Shown here: piece by piece, positions 1 to 8,205 of the stretch
Position numbering within the stretch: the first letter of the stretch is position 1
Layout: each line of letters opens with the position of its first letter
DNA from: an uncultured Christensenella sp.
Lineage (GTDB): Bacteria > Bacillota > Clostridia > Christensenellales > UBA3700
Direction: 5' to 3'
NCBI GenBank assembly: GCA_910583735.1
Contig: CAJTXS010000004.1
Location: 39,603-103,602 of the forward strand
Length of the DNA: 64,000 nucleotides
Notes under the pieces: generated by a model
What the model saw: the letters and a program-made list of their open reading frames with translations, nothing else
Told to the model about the DNA's origin: nothing
Databases searched by the model: none
Made by a program: the position numbers and the translations under genes

Positions 1-468
1 ATCATTCCTATTTGCTATAAAATTTGTTGCCCCATGCCTTATATAGATTTCCCCTGTCCTTAATGCACATCCTTTCTTGTTATATTCTTTTTTTATTATA
101 TATGGACGATCTATATTGTTGAAAATTATTAATGCTAAAAGTTTCTTACCATTGTATTTAAATCTAAATAACTCTACGTTAATAAAAGGTTCACAATACT
201 CATTTAATAATTGATTTATTTCTGAGATATCTCTTACCTTTTCATAATCAACATCCATTATATTATTTTTATCATTATCTAGTCCTATGATTATATATTT
301 TTCCTCATTACTACTGACATTTGCAAAACTTACTACATCTTTTATTAAATCTGGCGTTTTTTCTTTATGATAAAACTCCTGCTTGAAATCTACAAATTCT
401 GTTTCATTTTGGCTTTCAATTAGTTGTATTATTTTCTGTTCTCTTAGTTTGTCTTTATCCATAGTCAT
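1..468 (-). CDS. AlbA_2 (Schlafen-type) domain protein, 3' end outside window
   Basis: The reading frame is open on the minus strand from ATG at 468 (or the in-frame ATG at 462) to the window edge, at least 156 codons, so the C-terminus is missing. Near residue 24 it has the motif ETEFVDFKQEF, then a SFAN segment and a YIIIGLDN strand. This is the usual start of AlbA_2/divergent AAA-4 domain proteins, which often act as transcriptional regulators or as parts of defence and toxin-antitoxin-like loci. Later residues include GEIYIRHGA, typical of the end of the same domain. The DNA is very AT-rich compared with the core genes further right, which suggests accessory DNA. No strong ribosome binding site is visible. 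The family call is fairly sure; the role is unknown. Confidence 0.72.
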   Translation of the reverse strand, partial: MTMDKDKLREQKIIQLIESQNETEFVDFKQEFYHKEKTPDLIKDVVSFANVSSNEEKYIIIGLDNDKNNIMDVDYEKVRDISEINQLLNEYCEPFINVELFRFKYNGKKLLALIIFNNIDRPYIIKKEYNKKGCALRTGEIYIRHGATNFIANRND

Positions 469-589
469 ATAAAATAAAATATTACGCCTCTATAATATCA
501 CTATCTGTATTATAAATATAACATAATGATGAGATGAAATCAAGTCTTTATAATAAAGTTGTCCATCCCATATCAATCGAAAATCTTTA

Positions 590-1002
590 TTAAAATCCAT
601 AAAACATCAAGTGTGTCATTGAATCTAAGTCAAAAGCCTTTACTAAATACACTATGCAAAGTATCCGCTTTTAATTCGCTATCTTTGACTGATACAACTC
701 TTACTCTGCTCTCTGCAAAATAGCTTACCTCTTTAATAGTTTCTATTGACGAGCTACCCAGGTTCAATAGTTAATAATTCTTCTAATGCCTGGTATTTGG
801 TTTGCGATTTTAAATTGTTATATGTAAGAACACTCATTGTTTCACTCTCTAAGTATGAACGAATTAATATGAGTCCTTCTTCTTTGACATAATCATTCAA
901 CACATCTTTTTATGCTTGCTACTCAACATTGACCTCATTTAAGAAGCGACAATACAATATCATTCTCTTCTTGCCTTCTTTGTTGACCGCTTGACTATTC
1001 AT
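590..1002 (-). pseudogene. Decayed serine-recombinase-like gene fragment
   Basis: Translation from ATG at 1002 (AGGGAAA precedes it) gives a short protein with stops at about codons 28 and 31, a long readable stretch, and then a shift to another frame that stays open to about 600. In order the pieces resemble the N-terminal catalytic domain of serine recombinases: ILYCRF, then KDVLNDYVKEEGLILIRSY, then ALEELL, and after the shift ETIKEVSYFAESRVRVVSVKD, which aligns with the usual GVRF-like strand. The match is by eye only and weak. Two stops and a frame change make it non-functional as read. It marks the left end as a former mobile region. Confidence 0.4.
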
Positions 1003-1019
1003 TTTCCCTATCTCATATA

Positions 1020-1060
1020 AAATAAAGAGAGTTTGACTGCTTATGCAGGTCAAACCCTCT
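1020..1060 (-). terminator. Hairpin with T-rich tail (minus strand)
   Basis: The arms at 1026-1037 and 1049-1060 pair over 12 positions with one G-U, and an inner TGC/GCA extends the stem. On the minus strand the stem is followed by TTTATTTTATA, as in an intrinsic terminator. The gene it would end, further right on the minus strand, is no longer recognisable. Confidence 0.5.
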
Positions 1061-1749
1061 ATGTTATCCAACGGATTAAATGACTTTCTATTCAAGTGTG
1101 TTCATTGCATCATACTTGCCATGGCTGGTAAATGAGATTGTGACAAATTTTTCGCGAATTATGAACCATAAAATGATACCTCAAAATACCATAAAATAGA
1201 AATATATTATTTAAATTCCACAATAATTTCTACAAATATTTTGACAAAAGTTTCTACAAACAAAGGATTTAGAAATTATTTGAATTACTTAAAATACTAT
1301 ATTTATGGCGTTAAAATACCGATTTTAGGCAAATAAATGTCAATAGAAATTGCTTTACATTAGCCCAACAATGGGTCATGAGAACTGTTTGGGCGCAAAT
1401 CTGGGGCGGGTTCATCGGCTTCCGCCAATCAGTGCCATATTTGGTGTAAATAGTCCATTAATAAATCAACGACAAAAGATTTTGCCAATATAAATTTAAG
1501 AGATTGCATTTCAATTTTATTAATTCTTGTATCATTAGGTACGGTAACGTATAGTATTTTTAACAATCTTCGTCTATATTTGTTACAAATAAAAAGACTA
1601 ACACGGACAATTCATAGATATTTACCGTATCGGCATTAATAACAAAGGCGAGTAAAAATCGATTTCTTATAATTAATATATGACATTTTTTGTCAAGTTT
1701 AATTAATGAATATGCGCGGCACTTATAGGAGCTGCGCGTATGTTTGTAA
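1061..1749. other. AT-rich intergenic stretch
   Basis: There is no convincing gene. A 65-codon minus-strand frame at 1560-1757 has no ribosome binding site and low-complexity composition, and it runs into the next gene. A slightly GC-richer patch at about 1380-1450 may be residue of an older gene. Nothing else stands out. Confidence 0.4.
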
Positions 1750-2541
1750 TCAAGCAAAGAACATAGCCGCCGTCATATCGAGATAGTTATCTCCGCTGTA
1801 CTGCGGAAAGAGTTTCTTAACCTCTGCTTTGAACTGCTCTCCGCTCTTGCAATTTGCGGCTACTATCTTAAGTTGCATTAAATAATCTATCTTGGTTCTT
1901 GCGTCTTTAAGGTCTTCGGGAGTATAGTGCGATGTAAGGATAAAAGCGAAGCCCTTATCTATGTAGTCGCTTAGCTCTTTAATAATCGCGTCGGCATGCG
2001 CCGCACCCGCAACAATAGAGTGGCAGTCGTGCCCAAGCATATGCGTATACACGGCATTAATCTCGGGGATTTCGATATTGTAAGCCTCGCTCGTCTTGGT
2101 AATCACGAAGTCAATACCGCCGATATTAATGTCGCCATCTTCTATAATATCGGTGATGTTATGCAAAGAGCTATCGAAAGCAGCGCCGAACACATTAGCA
2201 AAATTATCTATCAATGCCTTACCGCCGCCCTGCTCGCCGTATAGCTTCGCGTTAAGCGTAGCGTATTTACGCGCATTAGGCAGAAACGCGCCGCCCGCAT
2301 CATGATAGGCAATTAGTATGCCCTCCACATTCAAGTCCGCGACATAGCCGTCCAGCGCCGCATTGTTGTCAAAGAAGCACGGCGACTCTATAATCACCGA
2401 CTTGCCGTCCTTCTCTACGATAAACACCTCGTCGCTCAAGTAATCGTCAGTGCGGTAAGCGTGCAGTTTAACTTTCCCAAAGTCGTAGACGTGCACCTCG
2501 CCCTTAGCGAGCTTAACCGAGCAATAGTTGTTCTTATCCAT
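1750..2541 (-). CDS. Metallo-beta-lactamase-fold-like protein without the canonical metal motif
   Basis: 263 residues, starting at an ATG 8 nt after GGAGG. The strand pattern and the phrases VFIVEKDGKSVIIESPCF (a family-typical early strand), ILIAYHDAGGAF and FILTSHYTPEDL match MBL-fold hydrolases such as glyoxalase II-like proteins. However, the HxHxDH metal-binding motif is replaced by YHDAGGAF, so metal binding and catalysis may be lost or altered. It is divergent from an HxlR-type regulator, with facing promoters in the 140-bp gap, so HxlR probably controls it. The substrate is unknown. The fold call is moderate and rests on motif spacing, not an alignment. Confidence 0.55.
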   Translation of the reverse strand: MDKNNYCSVKLAKGEVHVYDFGKVKLHAYRTDDYLSDEVFIVEKDGKSVIIESPCFFDNNAALDGYVADLNVEGILIAYHDAGGAFLPNARKYATLNAKLYGEQGGGKALIDNFANVFGAAFDSSLHNITDIIEDGDINIGGIDFVITKTSEAYNIEIPEINAVYTHMLGHDCHSIVAGAAHADAIIKELSDYIDKGFAFILTSHYTPEDLKDARTKIDYLMQLKIVAANCKSGEQFKAEVKKLFPQYSGDNYLDMTAAMFFA

Positions 2542-2594
2542 AAAATTTACCTCCGATAAATTATTAATCCGTAAACGCTATCGATTACAACGCC

Positions 2595-2623
2595 AATATA
2601 ACAGCGACAAGCGCATAATACAA
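2595..2623 (-). promoter_or_regulatory. Promoter of the MBL-like gene
   Basis: On the minus strand: TTGTAT, a 17-bp spacer, TATATT. It lies about 55 bp upstream of the ATG at 2541. Confidence 0.5.
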
Positions 2624-2682
2624 GACAGTTACTTTTCTATTATCGGATAATAAATTAGTTACTTGGTTACCAATATGAACTA

Positions 2683-2711
2683 TTGACGTACGCGTTGCGC
2701 TCTGATATCAT
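2683..2711 (+). promoter_or_regulatory. Promoter of the HxlR-GNAT operon
   Basis: TTGACG, a 17-bp spacer, TATCAT. The -10 ends 19 bp before the ATG at 2731, and a TAGGAG ribosome binding site lies between. Confidence 0.6.
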
Positions 2712-2730
2712 ATTAATAGGAGTTAAAATT

Positions 2731-3057
2731 ATGCTGACAAGGGAAGAATTACCCGAATGCCCCGTCGCCACTACGGTGCAACTAATCGGTAATAAGTGGA
2801 AGTTGCTCATAATCCGCAACTTGATTTACAGCGGCGACCAACGCTTCACCGACTTCGTAAAGACGATACAGGGAATAAGTAAAAAAGTGCTCACGGACAA
2901 TCTCCGCGCCTTAGAGAGCGACGGACTTATCGAGCGCGAAATCTTTGCCGAAGTGCCGCCGCGCGTGATATATTCCCTTTCCCGCCTCGGAGAATCCTTG
3001 CGCCCCTTACTCAACGCGATGCACGACTGGGGCGTCGACTATAAGGCGGCTCTATAA
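2731..3057 (+). CDS. HxlR-family winged-helix regulator
   Basis: 108 residues from ATG 2731, preceded by TAGGAG at 8 nt. A longer frame from 2683 would begin inside the promoter and is rejected. The protein has the HxlR pattern: a Cys near the N-terminus (ELPECPVATT), then IGNKWKLLIIRNL, RFTDFVKTIQGISKKVLTDNL as recognition helix, and a beta wing ending VIYSLSRLGESL. HxlR proteins are small dimeric DNA-binding regulators, often redox or electrophile sensors through the conserved Cys. It is followed 17 bp later by a GNAT gene and is divergent from the MBL-like gene, so it probably controls both. The family is secure; the signal is unknown. Confidence 0.9.
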   Translation: MLTREELPECPVATTVQLIGNKWKLLIIRNLIYSGDQRFTDFVKTIQGISKKVLTDNLRALESDGLIEREIFAEVPPRVIYSLSRLGESLRPLLNAMHDWGVDYKAAL

Positions 3058-3074
3058 ATATATAAGAGGAAAAA

Positions 3075-3845
3075 ATGACTAACGAAGATATATTACGCGT
3101 TGCGATGCGTCAGTCGGCTATCGATTTGGGCTGCAATGCCGAGGACTTTTTATCCAGAGAAAACAAAGTCGTAATATCGCGACGAGACAATGCAGCCCGA
3201 AAATATCTCGAGCTGCCCTTTGAATGCAACCTTGCTTCGTACGGCAACAATATCGTAGCGTCGGTACGCGAGGATATTGCGGACACGGTCAAAAGCTATA
3301 TCGGACGATATAATCTCGAACATTGCTTTGAAACTCCCAACTTAAACGTCTTAAGCGACGCCCTTGCAAAATACGGTCTGAAAATCTGCTTTATGGCAGA
3401 ATATTTTCTGCCCGACGTGACGCTTATTAAAAGGCGGCATTGCGCATACGAAACGCGCCTGTTGACCCAAATGGATTTTGCGGATCTATATATGCCTGAA
3501 TGGAGCAACGCTCTGTGCGAAAAGCGCAAGGAACTCGATGTCCTCGGCGTTGGCGCCTACGACAACGGCAGACTGATCGGACTCGCCGCATGCAGCGCCG
3601 ACTGCGACAACATGTGGCAAATAGGCATAGACGTATCGGCAGATTACCGCCGCCAAGGCATTGCCGCCGCGCTCACGTCCCAACTCGCTTTGGAAATCCT
3701 AAAGCGCGGTAAAGTCCCTTTCTACTGCACAGCCTGGTCAAATATTAAATCCGTACGCAACGCAATCAAGAGCGGCTTTAGTCCAGCATGGGTGGAGTTA
3801 ACCGCTAAGCCTGCAAATTTCGTCGAAGAAATAAATAAGGTATAG
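3075..3845 (+). CDS. GNAT N-acetyltransferase
   Basis: 256 residues with an AGAGGA ribosome binding site. The N-terminal half (1-130) resembles no domain I can name. The C-terminal half is a GNAT domain: LIGLAACSADCDNMWQIGIDV (beta4), then YRRQGIAAALTSQLALEIL, where RRQGIA is the acetyl-CoA pyrophosphate loop (family consensus R/Q-x-x-G-x-G/A), and CTAWSNIKSVRNAIKSGF as the final motif. It probably acetylates a small molecule or amino group. It shares the promoter of the HxlR gene 17 bp upstream, which suggests a detoxification or stress-response pair. The substrate cannot be told from the sequence. Confidence 0.82.
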   Translation: MTNEDILRVAMRQSAIDLGCNAEDFLSRENKVVISRRDNAARKYLELPFECNLASYGNNIVASVREDIADTVKSYIGRYNLEHCFETPNLNVLSDALAKYGLKICFMAEYFLPDVTLIKRRHCAYETRLLTQMDFADLYMPEWSNALCEKRKELDVLGVGAYDNGRLIGLAACSADCDNMWQIGIDVSADYRRQGIAAALTSQLALEILKRGKVPFYCTAWSNIKSVRNAIKSGFSPAWVELTAKPANFVEEINKV

Positions 3846-3995
3846 CCTATTACGATTTTATATAATTGTTTCCGTTACCGTCCGCTTCCGCCCATTAAGC
3901 ATTAGAGCGACTTATCAATAATCTACTCCAAGCGATTATGTGTATATCGACATGTTTAATTGATTAATATAAATATTATCGAGATAGCAGATTGC

Positions 3996-4634
3996 CTACT
4001 CCAATAAGTCTTCCATCGCGCAGCCAAGCGCTTTTGCCAAGCGATATAAGGAATCGGATTGCGCTTTATTAATATCTTTATTGCGCTGCTCATACATCTG
4101 AATGCAACGCAGACTTACTCCCGACATATCGGCAAGTTCCCTTTGCGAACAGCCGTATGCCGTTCTGATTCGCTTTAGATTAGTGTCGCTATTGACTGCC
4201 TTGACTTTCTCATCCAGCACATCGGCGAACTTCTCTACGCTTGCTTCGTGCAAAGTCGGATACAGATTTATTATGTCGTTATACGACACCGCTCTGAATA
4301 TATCCGCATATTTTTTAGAAGTGCGCCACTGATAATAGCACACAGCCCAGCCGCACCAATACTCTGCGCTGCGACTATATTTTTCGCTCGGCTCGATAGA
4401 CAACTCCTTCCCCGAAGTTTCAAGAATGCACTCTATGGCAATCTCGATGCCGCTTTTGCCTATAAGATAACTTGCCTCGCCGTTCTCCATACGTTTACAA
4501 GCGGTAGCCGTCATAAACATTTTAACGAAATCTTCGCCATTGATATTGCAATCGTTGATAGCATAATCAAAAGCGTCGCCCATCGATGCCATTGCGCGAT
4601 TAAGATATGCTTCGGGGTATGCGCGCATCTCCAT
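3996..4634 (-). CDS. XRE-domain protein, probable antitoxin of a DUF3990 pair
   Basis: 212 residues. The last ~60 form a classic XRE helix-turn-helix (LKRIRTAYGCSQRELADMSGVSLRCIQMYEQ, then LYRLAKALGCAMEDLLE). The first ~145 residues are an alpha-helical domain with Trp/Tyr-rich segments that I do not recognise. The gene starts inside the end of the upstream toxin-like gene (overlap 4600-4634), so translation is probably coupled. This order, toxin-like gene first and HTH gene second, fits a toxin-antitoxin operon whose HTH partner binds the palindrome in the promoter at 5330-5345. The HTH call is firm; the antitoxin role is inferred from context. Confidence 0.72.
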   Translation of the reverse strand: MEMRAYPEAYLNRAMASMGDAFDYAINDCNINGEDFVKMFMTATACKRMENGEASYLIGKSGIEIAIECILETSGKELSIEPSEKYSRSAEYWCGWAVCYYQWRTSKKYADIFRAVSYNDIINLYPTLHEASVEKFADVLDEKVKAVNSDTNLKRIRTAYGCSQRELADMSGVSLRCIQMYEQRNKDINKAQSDSLYRLAKALGCAMEDLLE

Positions 4635-5289
4635 TTTTAATCTCCCATCTTAATATATCCGCCATATAAATGCCGTCCGATTGCTCCGAACTCAATTTCT
4701 GATAAATCTGCTCCGCGTCGTCATTCCTTGCCTTACGCAGTACATAATACTTATCGCGTTCCGCTGTCGTCATCCCTTCGAAGCGCAGCAAAGAAAATGC
4801 ATACTCCGACTTAATTACGAACTGCTCGCCCAGCTTCCCGAGCCGCATTGCGCGTGCAAGCTGCTCTACTGTAATTCCGTTGTTGAGGAATGAATCCGCA
4901 TAATCGAAATACGAGTCGTCCGCGCGATAACCTACTATGGCGTCATAGGCGTTGACGTTAACATAAAAGTTATCCGTCAAGTATTTCTTTGCCCTGCCTG
5001 CGATAGGCGTCTTTATGCGGAACAATCTGTGTTGAATTAGCACTGCAATCCAGTTAAGTATATTATAATCCCCACTAGTTAGCTTAAGTATTCTTAGATT
5101 CTCGATATCAAGCGTATACTTATTGGCAAAGCCGTCTTTAAGCGAAGAGCATGCCCACTCTTTAGCGAGCTCCTCGCTCTGCGTACAATAAAAGCCAAAA
5201 CCGAAATCATTATGAGCCTTGCCTTTTCCAAATTCGGGCTTCTCAATTATCTTATCCGAACCGTGATAAAGCGTAATGATATTTGACAT
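4600..5289 (-). CDS. DUF3990 family protein, probable ADP-ribosyltransferase-type toxin
   Basis: 229 residues from ATG 5289; a TTG two codons upstream is less likely. The N-terminus has the DUF3990 signature: LYHGSDKIIEKPEFGKGK, then NDFGFGFYCTQSEELAKEWA. In ADP-ribosyltransferase-like folds the H of YHG and the Y of GFY line the NAD pocket. A later segment, YDAIVGYRADDSYFDYA, is also typical of DUF3990. The family often sits beside small antitoxin-like proteins (DUF3791 or HTH). Here the downstream XRE gene overlaps it by 35 nt. Transfer of ADP-ribose to a cellular target is plausible but untested; the third catalytic residue cannot be assigned by eye. Confidence 0.72.
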   Translation of the reverse strand: MSNIITLYHGSDKIIEKPEFGKGKAHNDFGFGFYCTQSEELAKEWACSSLKDGFANKYTLDIENLRILKLTSGDYNILNWIAVLIQHRLFRIKTPIAGRAKKYLTDNFYVNVNAYDAIVGYRADDSYFDYADSFLNNGITVEQLARAMRLGKLGEQFVIKSEYAFSLLRFEGMTTAERDKYYVLRKARNDDAEQIYQKLSSEQSDGIYMADILRWEIKNGDARIPRSIS

Positions 5290-5325
5290 TTTCAACCTGT
5301 GCCTATTATTATATATTGCATTTAC

Positions 5326-5355
5326 AATATATCACTATAGTGATACTTTTGTCAA
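5326..5355 (-). promoter_or_regulatory. Promoter of the DUF3990/XRE operon with palindromic operator in the spacer
   Basis: On the minus strand TTGACA (5350-5355), an 18-bp spacer, and TATATT (5326-5331). A perfect 16-bp palindrome TATCACTA-TAGTGATA (5330-5345) fills most of the spacer and touches the -10. A repressor bound there would block RNA polymerase. The natural candidate is the XRE protein encoded by the operon. Confidence 0.7.
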
Positions 5356-5486
5356 TAGTAATTTGTTAATTACTTTGAGATAGAAAAGTAAATAATTAAT
5401 AATGTAAATTCTATTATCCATAGTTTACATTTATAAATCGACTTATTTTATCTAACTAAAATCAGCCGTATAGATAATAAATATAA

Positions 5487-5705
5487 GCTATATAAAGGAA
5501 AAAGCGCGGCTCGAATGTCCGTGCTTTTCGGTAAAAAATCTTTAGTATTTCTTAAGTATATAAAGAATTTTTTTATCCGATGATTTGTCCGATTATCTGA
5601 CATCTGATTGTGATATCAACCTCGCAAGCCGCATTGTAGACAGCTACGAAACCGATACCTTTTTCATTGCTTATATTATAACAAGTCGAGAAGAAAATCG
5701 CAATA
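5487..5705. repeat. Direct repeat copy 1 flanking the ATPase gene
   Basis: This ~215-bp stretch matches 7227-7445 with few differences, in the same orientation. The two copies lie just outside both ends of the AAA ATPase gene. Each begins with a short hairpin (AGCGCGG...CCGTGCT here, AGCGCGG...CCGCGCT in copy 2, so the stem is kept). Short frames inside are not conserved between copies, so it is not coding. Confidence 0.8.
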
Positions 5706-5851
5706 ATTTGCATAATAAGCGATACTTAACATACGGCGCATGTCAATATATGACAGATTATATCATATATAAAAAAGCACGTATTGCCTATCGACAATTC
5801 GGATAGTCGCTACCGCATTAAAAAGGCTTGCAACGAGTACAAGCCTAAGCG

Positions 5852-7063
5852 CTAAATGTCCGTATCGAGCAGAAAATCGATAATATTCTTATGGATAATG
5901 CCGTCGCCCGAAAAATCGTGCTTATCGCCCGATACGACATACTTAGGATAGTTGTCAGAGACTTTACGCAGCGGGCGGAATTCGCGCTCCACCACCGCAG
6001 CGTCCGCAAGAAGATATGCGACCTGAATATACACCTTTTCGCGTCCCTTTGTGCAAATAAAGTCGATTTCGTACTCGCCGACTTTCCCGACGCTGATATC
6101 GTATCCGCGCGAAAGCATCTCGAGAAAGACGACATTCTCGTATAGCTTATTGTAATCTATCACATCGCCGCTCTTTACATTATTGCGCAGTCCCAAATCT
6201 GTAGCGTAATACTTCTCGCTCGTGGAAAGCAGCGCTTTACCCTTAATGTCGTATCGCGGCGCGGTAATGACTACCATGGCGTTCTTGATAGCGGCGATAT
6301 AATTCATAAGCGTTGCGACAGTGGTGTTTACTCCTTCCGCCTTAAGCTTCTTACAAATAGAATTGGCGGAGAAAGGATTGCCTGCGTTGTCGAGCAGAAA
6401 AGCCGTAAGGCGCCTTAATAAGTCGATATCGGTTATTTTATTGCGAGCGATTACGTCCTTAATCACTATAGTATTGTAGACATCGTCGAGATAAGAGCGC
6501 ACCGATTGATTGTCTTTCAAAAGAAAGCGCTGCGGCAGACCGCCGTATTGCAGATAATCGTCGAATAATTCATCCTCGGGATTATTGACAGTCATCTCCC
6601 TGTAAAATCGTAAACTCTCAGAAAAAGTAAAAGGATAAACCGTAAAGTGAACGTACCGCCCTGCGATATAGGTTGCAAGCTCGCCGGACAGCATATTGGA
6701 ATTAGAGCCGGTAAGATAAATGTCGCAGTCCAAATCTACGGCAAGAGAATTGATTACCTTTTGCCAATCGACTACTTCCTGTATCTCGTCGAAAAACAAA
6801 TAAATGCGACTGCCTTTAGCTTGCTTACTCTTTTCAACGATATAATCGTAAAGATTTTCGGCATTAAGAAGGCGCCTATTGGCGAAAGACTCAAAGTTGA
6901 GATTGATAAGTCGGTCCTCGGGGATTCCGCTACCCGCGATATGCTCCCGCACCTGCGAAAGCAATACGGTCTTACCGCTGCGCCTTACTCCGATAATCAC
7001 CTTAATGAGCGGTTGATCTATAAAGGGTATAATCTTATCAAGATATTTCGTGCGCTGTATCAT
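5852..7063 (-). CDS. AAA ATPase with AAA_14 and DUF4143 domains
   Basis: 403 residues from ATG 7063, which lies 9 nt after AAGGA; an ATG nine bases upstream abuts the AAGGA and is unlikely. Walker A is GVRRSGKT near residue 25-32, Walker B is IYLFFDEIQ, and LTGSNSNML is the sensor-1 region. The C-terminal half has the DUF4143 pattern (YGGLPQRFLL, then YENVVFLEMLSRGYDISVGKVGEYEIDFIC), with an E-x-D nuclease-like strand as in many members. These ATPases are abundant and often lineage-specific in gut bacteria and archaea; their function is unknown. The gene sits between two ~215-bp direct repeats, as if it were a movable or duplicated cassette. Confidence 0.88.
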   Translation of the reverse strand: MIQRTKYLDKIIPFIDQPLIKVIIGVRRSGKTVLLSQVREHIAGSGIPEDRLINLNFESFANRRLLNAENLYDYIVEKSKQAKGSRIYLFFDEIQEVVDWQKVINSLAVDLDCDIYLTGSNSNMLSGELATYIAGRYVHFTVYPFTFSESLRFYREMTVNNPEDELFDDYLQYGGLPQRFLLKDNQSVRSYLDDVYNTIVIKDVIARNKITDIDLLRRLTAFLLDNAGNPFSANSICKKLKAEGVNTTVATLMNYIAAIKNAMVVITAPRYDIKGKALLSTSEKYYATDLGLRNNVKSGDVIDYNKLYENVVFLEMLSRGYDISVGKVGEYEIDFICTKGREKVYIQVAYLLADAAVVEREFRPLRKVSDNYPKYVVSGDKHDFSGDGIIHKNIIDFLLDTDI

Positions 7064-7226
7064 GGCTGCCATTCCTTATGATTTTTTATAATTATAGCAT
7101 ATAAAAATACTATTTTCAATGGTTTTATTTAGAGTGAGAATATAAAAATCAAAAAATACTGTCAAATTTATCATATAGAATATTTTTATTCTCTTATCTA
7201 ATATAAATAATTGTGTCGATTAGTTA

Positions 7227-7445
7227 GCTAATATAGGAAAAAGCGCGGCTCAAGTTTCCGCGCTAAGGTGAAAAAATGTCTTTAGTATTTCTTAAGTATA
7301 TAAAGAATTTTTTATCCGATGATTTGTCCGATTGATCTGACATCTGATAGTGATATCGACCTCGCAAGCCGCATTGTAGGCAGCTACGAAATCAATACTT
7401 TTTCATTGCTTATATTATAACAAATTGAGAAGAAAATCGCAATAC
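7227..7445. repeat. Direct repeat copy 2 flanking the ATPase gene
   Basis: It matches 5487-5705. The region from CTTTAGTATTTCTTAAG to GAAAATCGCAATA is close to identical apart from scattered substitutions and single-base indels. The last ~60 bp beyond the boundary are also loosely similar. Confidence 0.8.
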
Positions 7446-7932
7446 TTTTATACTTAATTCCACATCGTATCGCAGCTACTGACAATACATGACACAATAT
7501 GTCAAATATAAATACAGAGATATTAAGTATACGACATAATAAAAAATTGTAGTCTTTTCGTAAGGTTTTTACTGATATAGTGTACAATTATTTTATTACA
7601 TAAGACGCTTATATTTATCATTACGGATATCTTAAATCATTCAAACAATCAATATACTACCGACCGTATCGAAATAAACAAACTGTGAAAAATAAAATTA
7701 CTTGCATAGTTAAAAAATTTAGAAATCCAACTATTTAATTAATCTCCCGTACAATTATAATTGCACCTCTAAAAAAGTATTTTCTTTACTTGCTGTAAAT
7801 ACCCTGTTATAAGCTCTTATGCGAATACGTCTAATACAAAATACTAATAAATACGGCTAAACGGAAAGGTTATTTTGATTAAGCGCATTTGTTAAAATAC
7901 AGTCAATAAAAGTTTATTAGGCAAGGTGTAGC
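7446..7932. other. AT-rich intergenic stretch
   Basis: I see no gene, RNA or clear terminator here. The 67-codon frame at 7384-7587 runs into the repeat and lacks a ribosome binding site. The 3' end should hold the promoter of the HTH gene at 7933, but no consensus pair is obvious. Confidence 0.4.
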
Positions 7933-8172
7933 ATGAATACAAACGATGTTGTCGCAAAACGAATATTGCAATTACTTGATGAACGACATCTTTCTCAATA
8001 CAAACTCGAACAAAAGTCTTGTGTCTATCACGGCGCTATGAACAGAATATTAACAGGCAAAAATAAAGGCATCACCCTTGCGACGGTATATAAAATTGCT
8101 TGCGGATTTAATATGACGCTTAACGAATTTATGAGCGACATTTTTCAATCCGAAGAAATCGAAGTAGAATAA
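7933..8172 (+). CDS. Small XRE-family transcriptional regulator
   Basis: 79 residues, AAGGTG ribosome binding site. It is essentially one HTH domain: VAKRILQLLDERHLSQYKLEQKSCVYHGAMNRILTGKNKGITLATVYKIACGFNMTLNEFM. It is typical of single-domain Cro/C1-type repressors in Clostridia. The next gene, a membrane protein, begins 33 bp downstream on the same strand and may be co-transcribed. The target is unknown. Confidence 0.85.
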   Translation: MNTNDVVAKRILQLLDERHLSQYKLEQKSCVYHGAMNRILTGKNKGITLATVYKIACGFNMTLNEFMSDIFQSEEIEVE

Positions 8173-8205
8173 AAATGTCCCCAATTATTTTTTATAACCA
8201 CAATA

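Noticed and set aside
1560..1757. 65-codon minus-strand frame
   Set aside because: No ribosome binding site, AT-driven composition, and it overlaps the end of the next gene.
5585..5806. 73-codon plus-strand frame overlapping direct repeat 1
   Set aside because: The frame is broken by indels in repeat copy 2, so it is not under protein selection.
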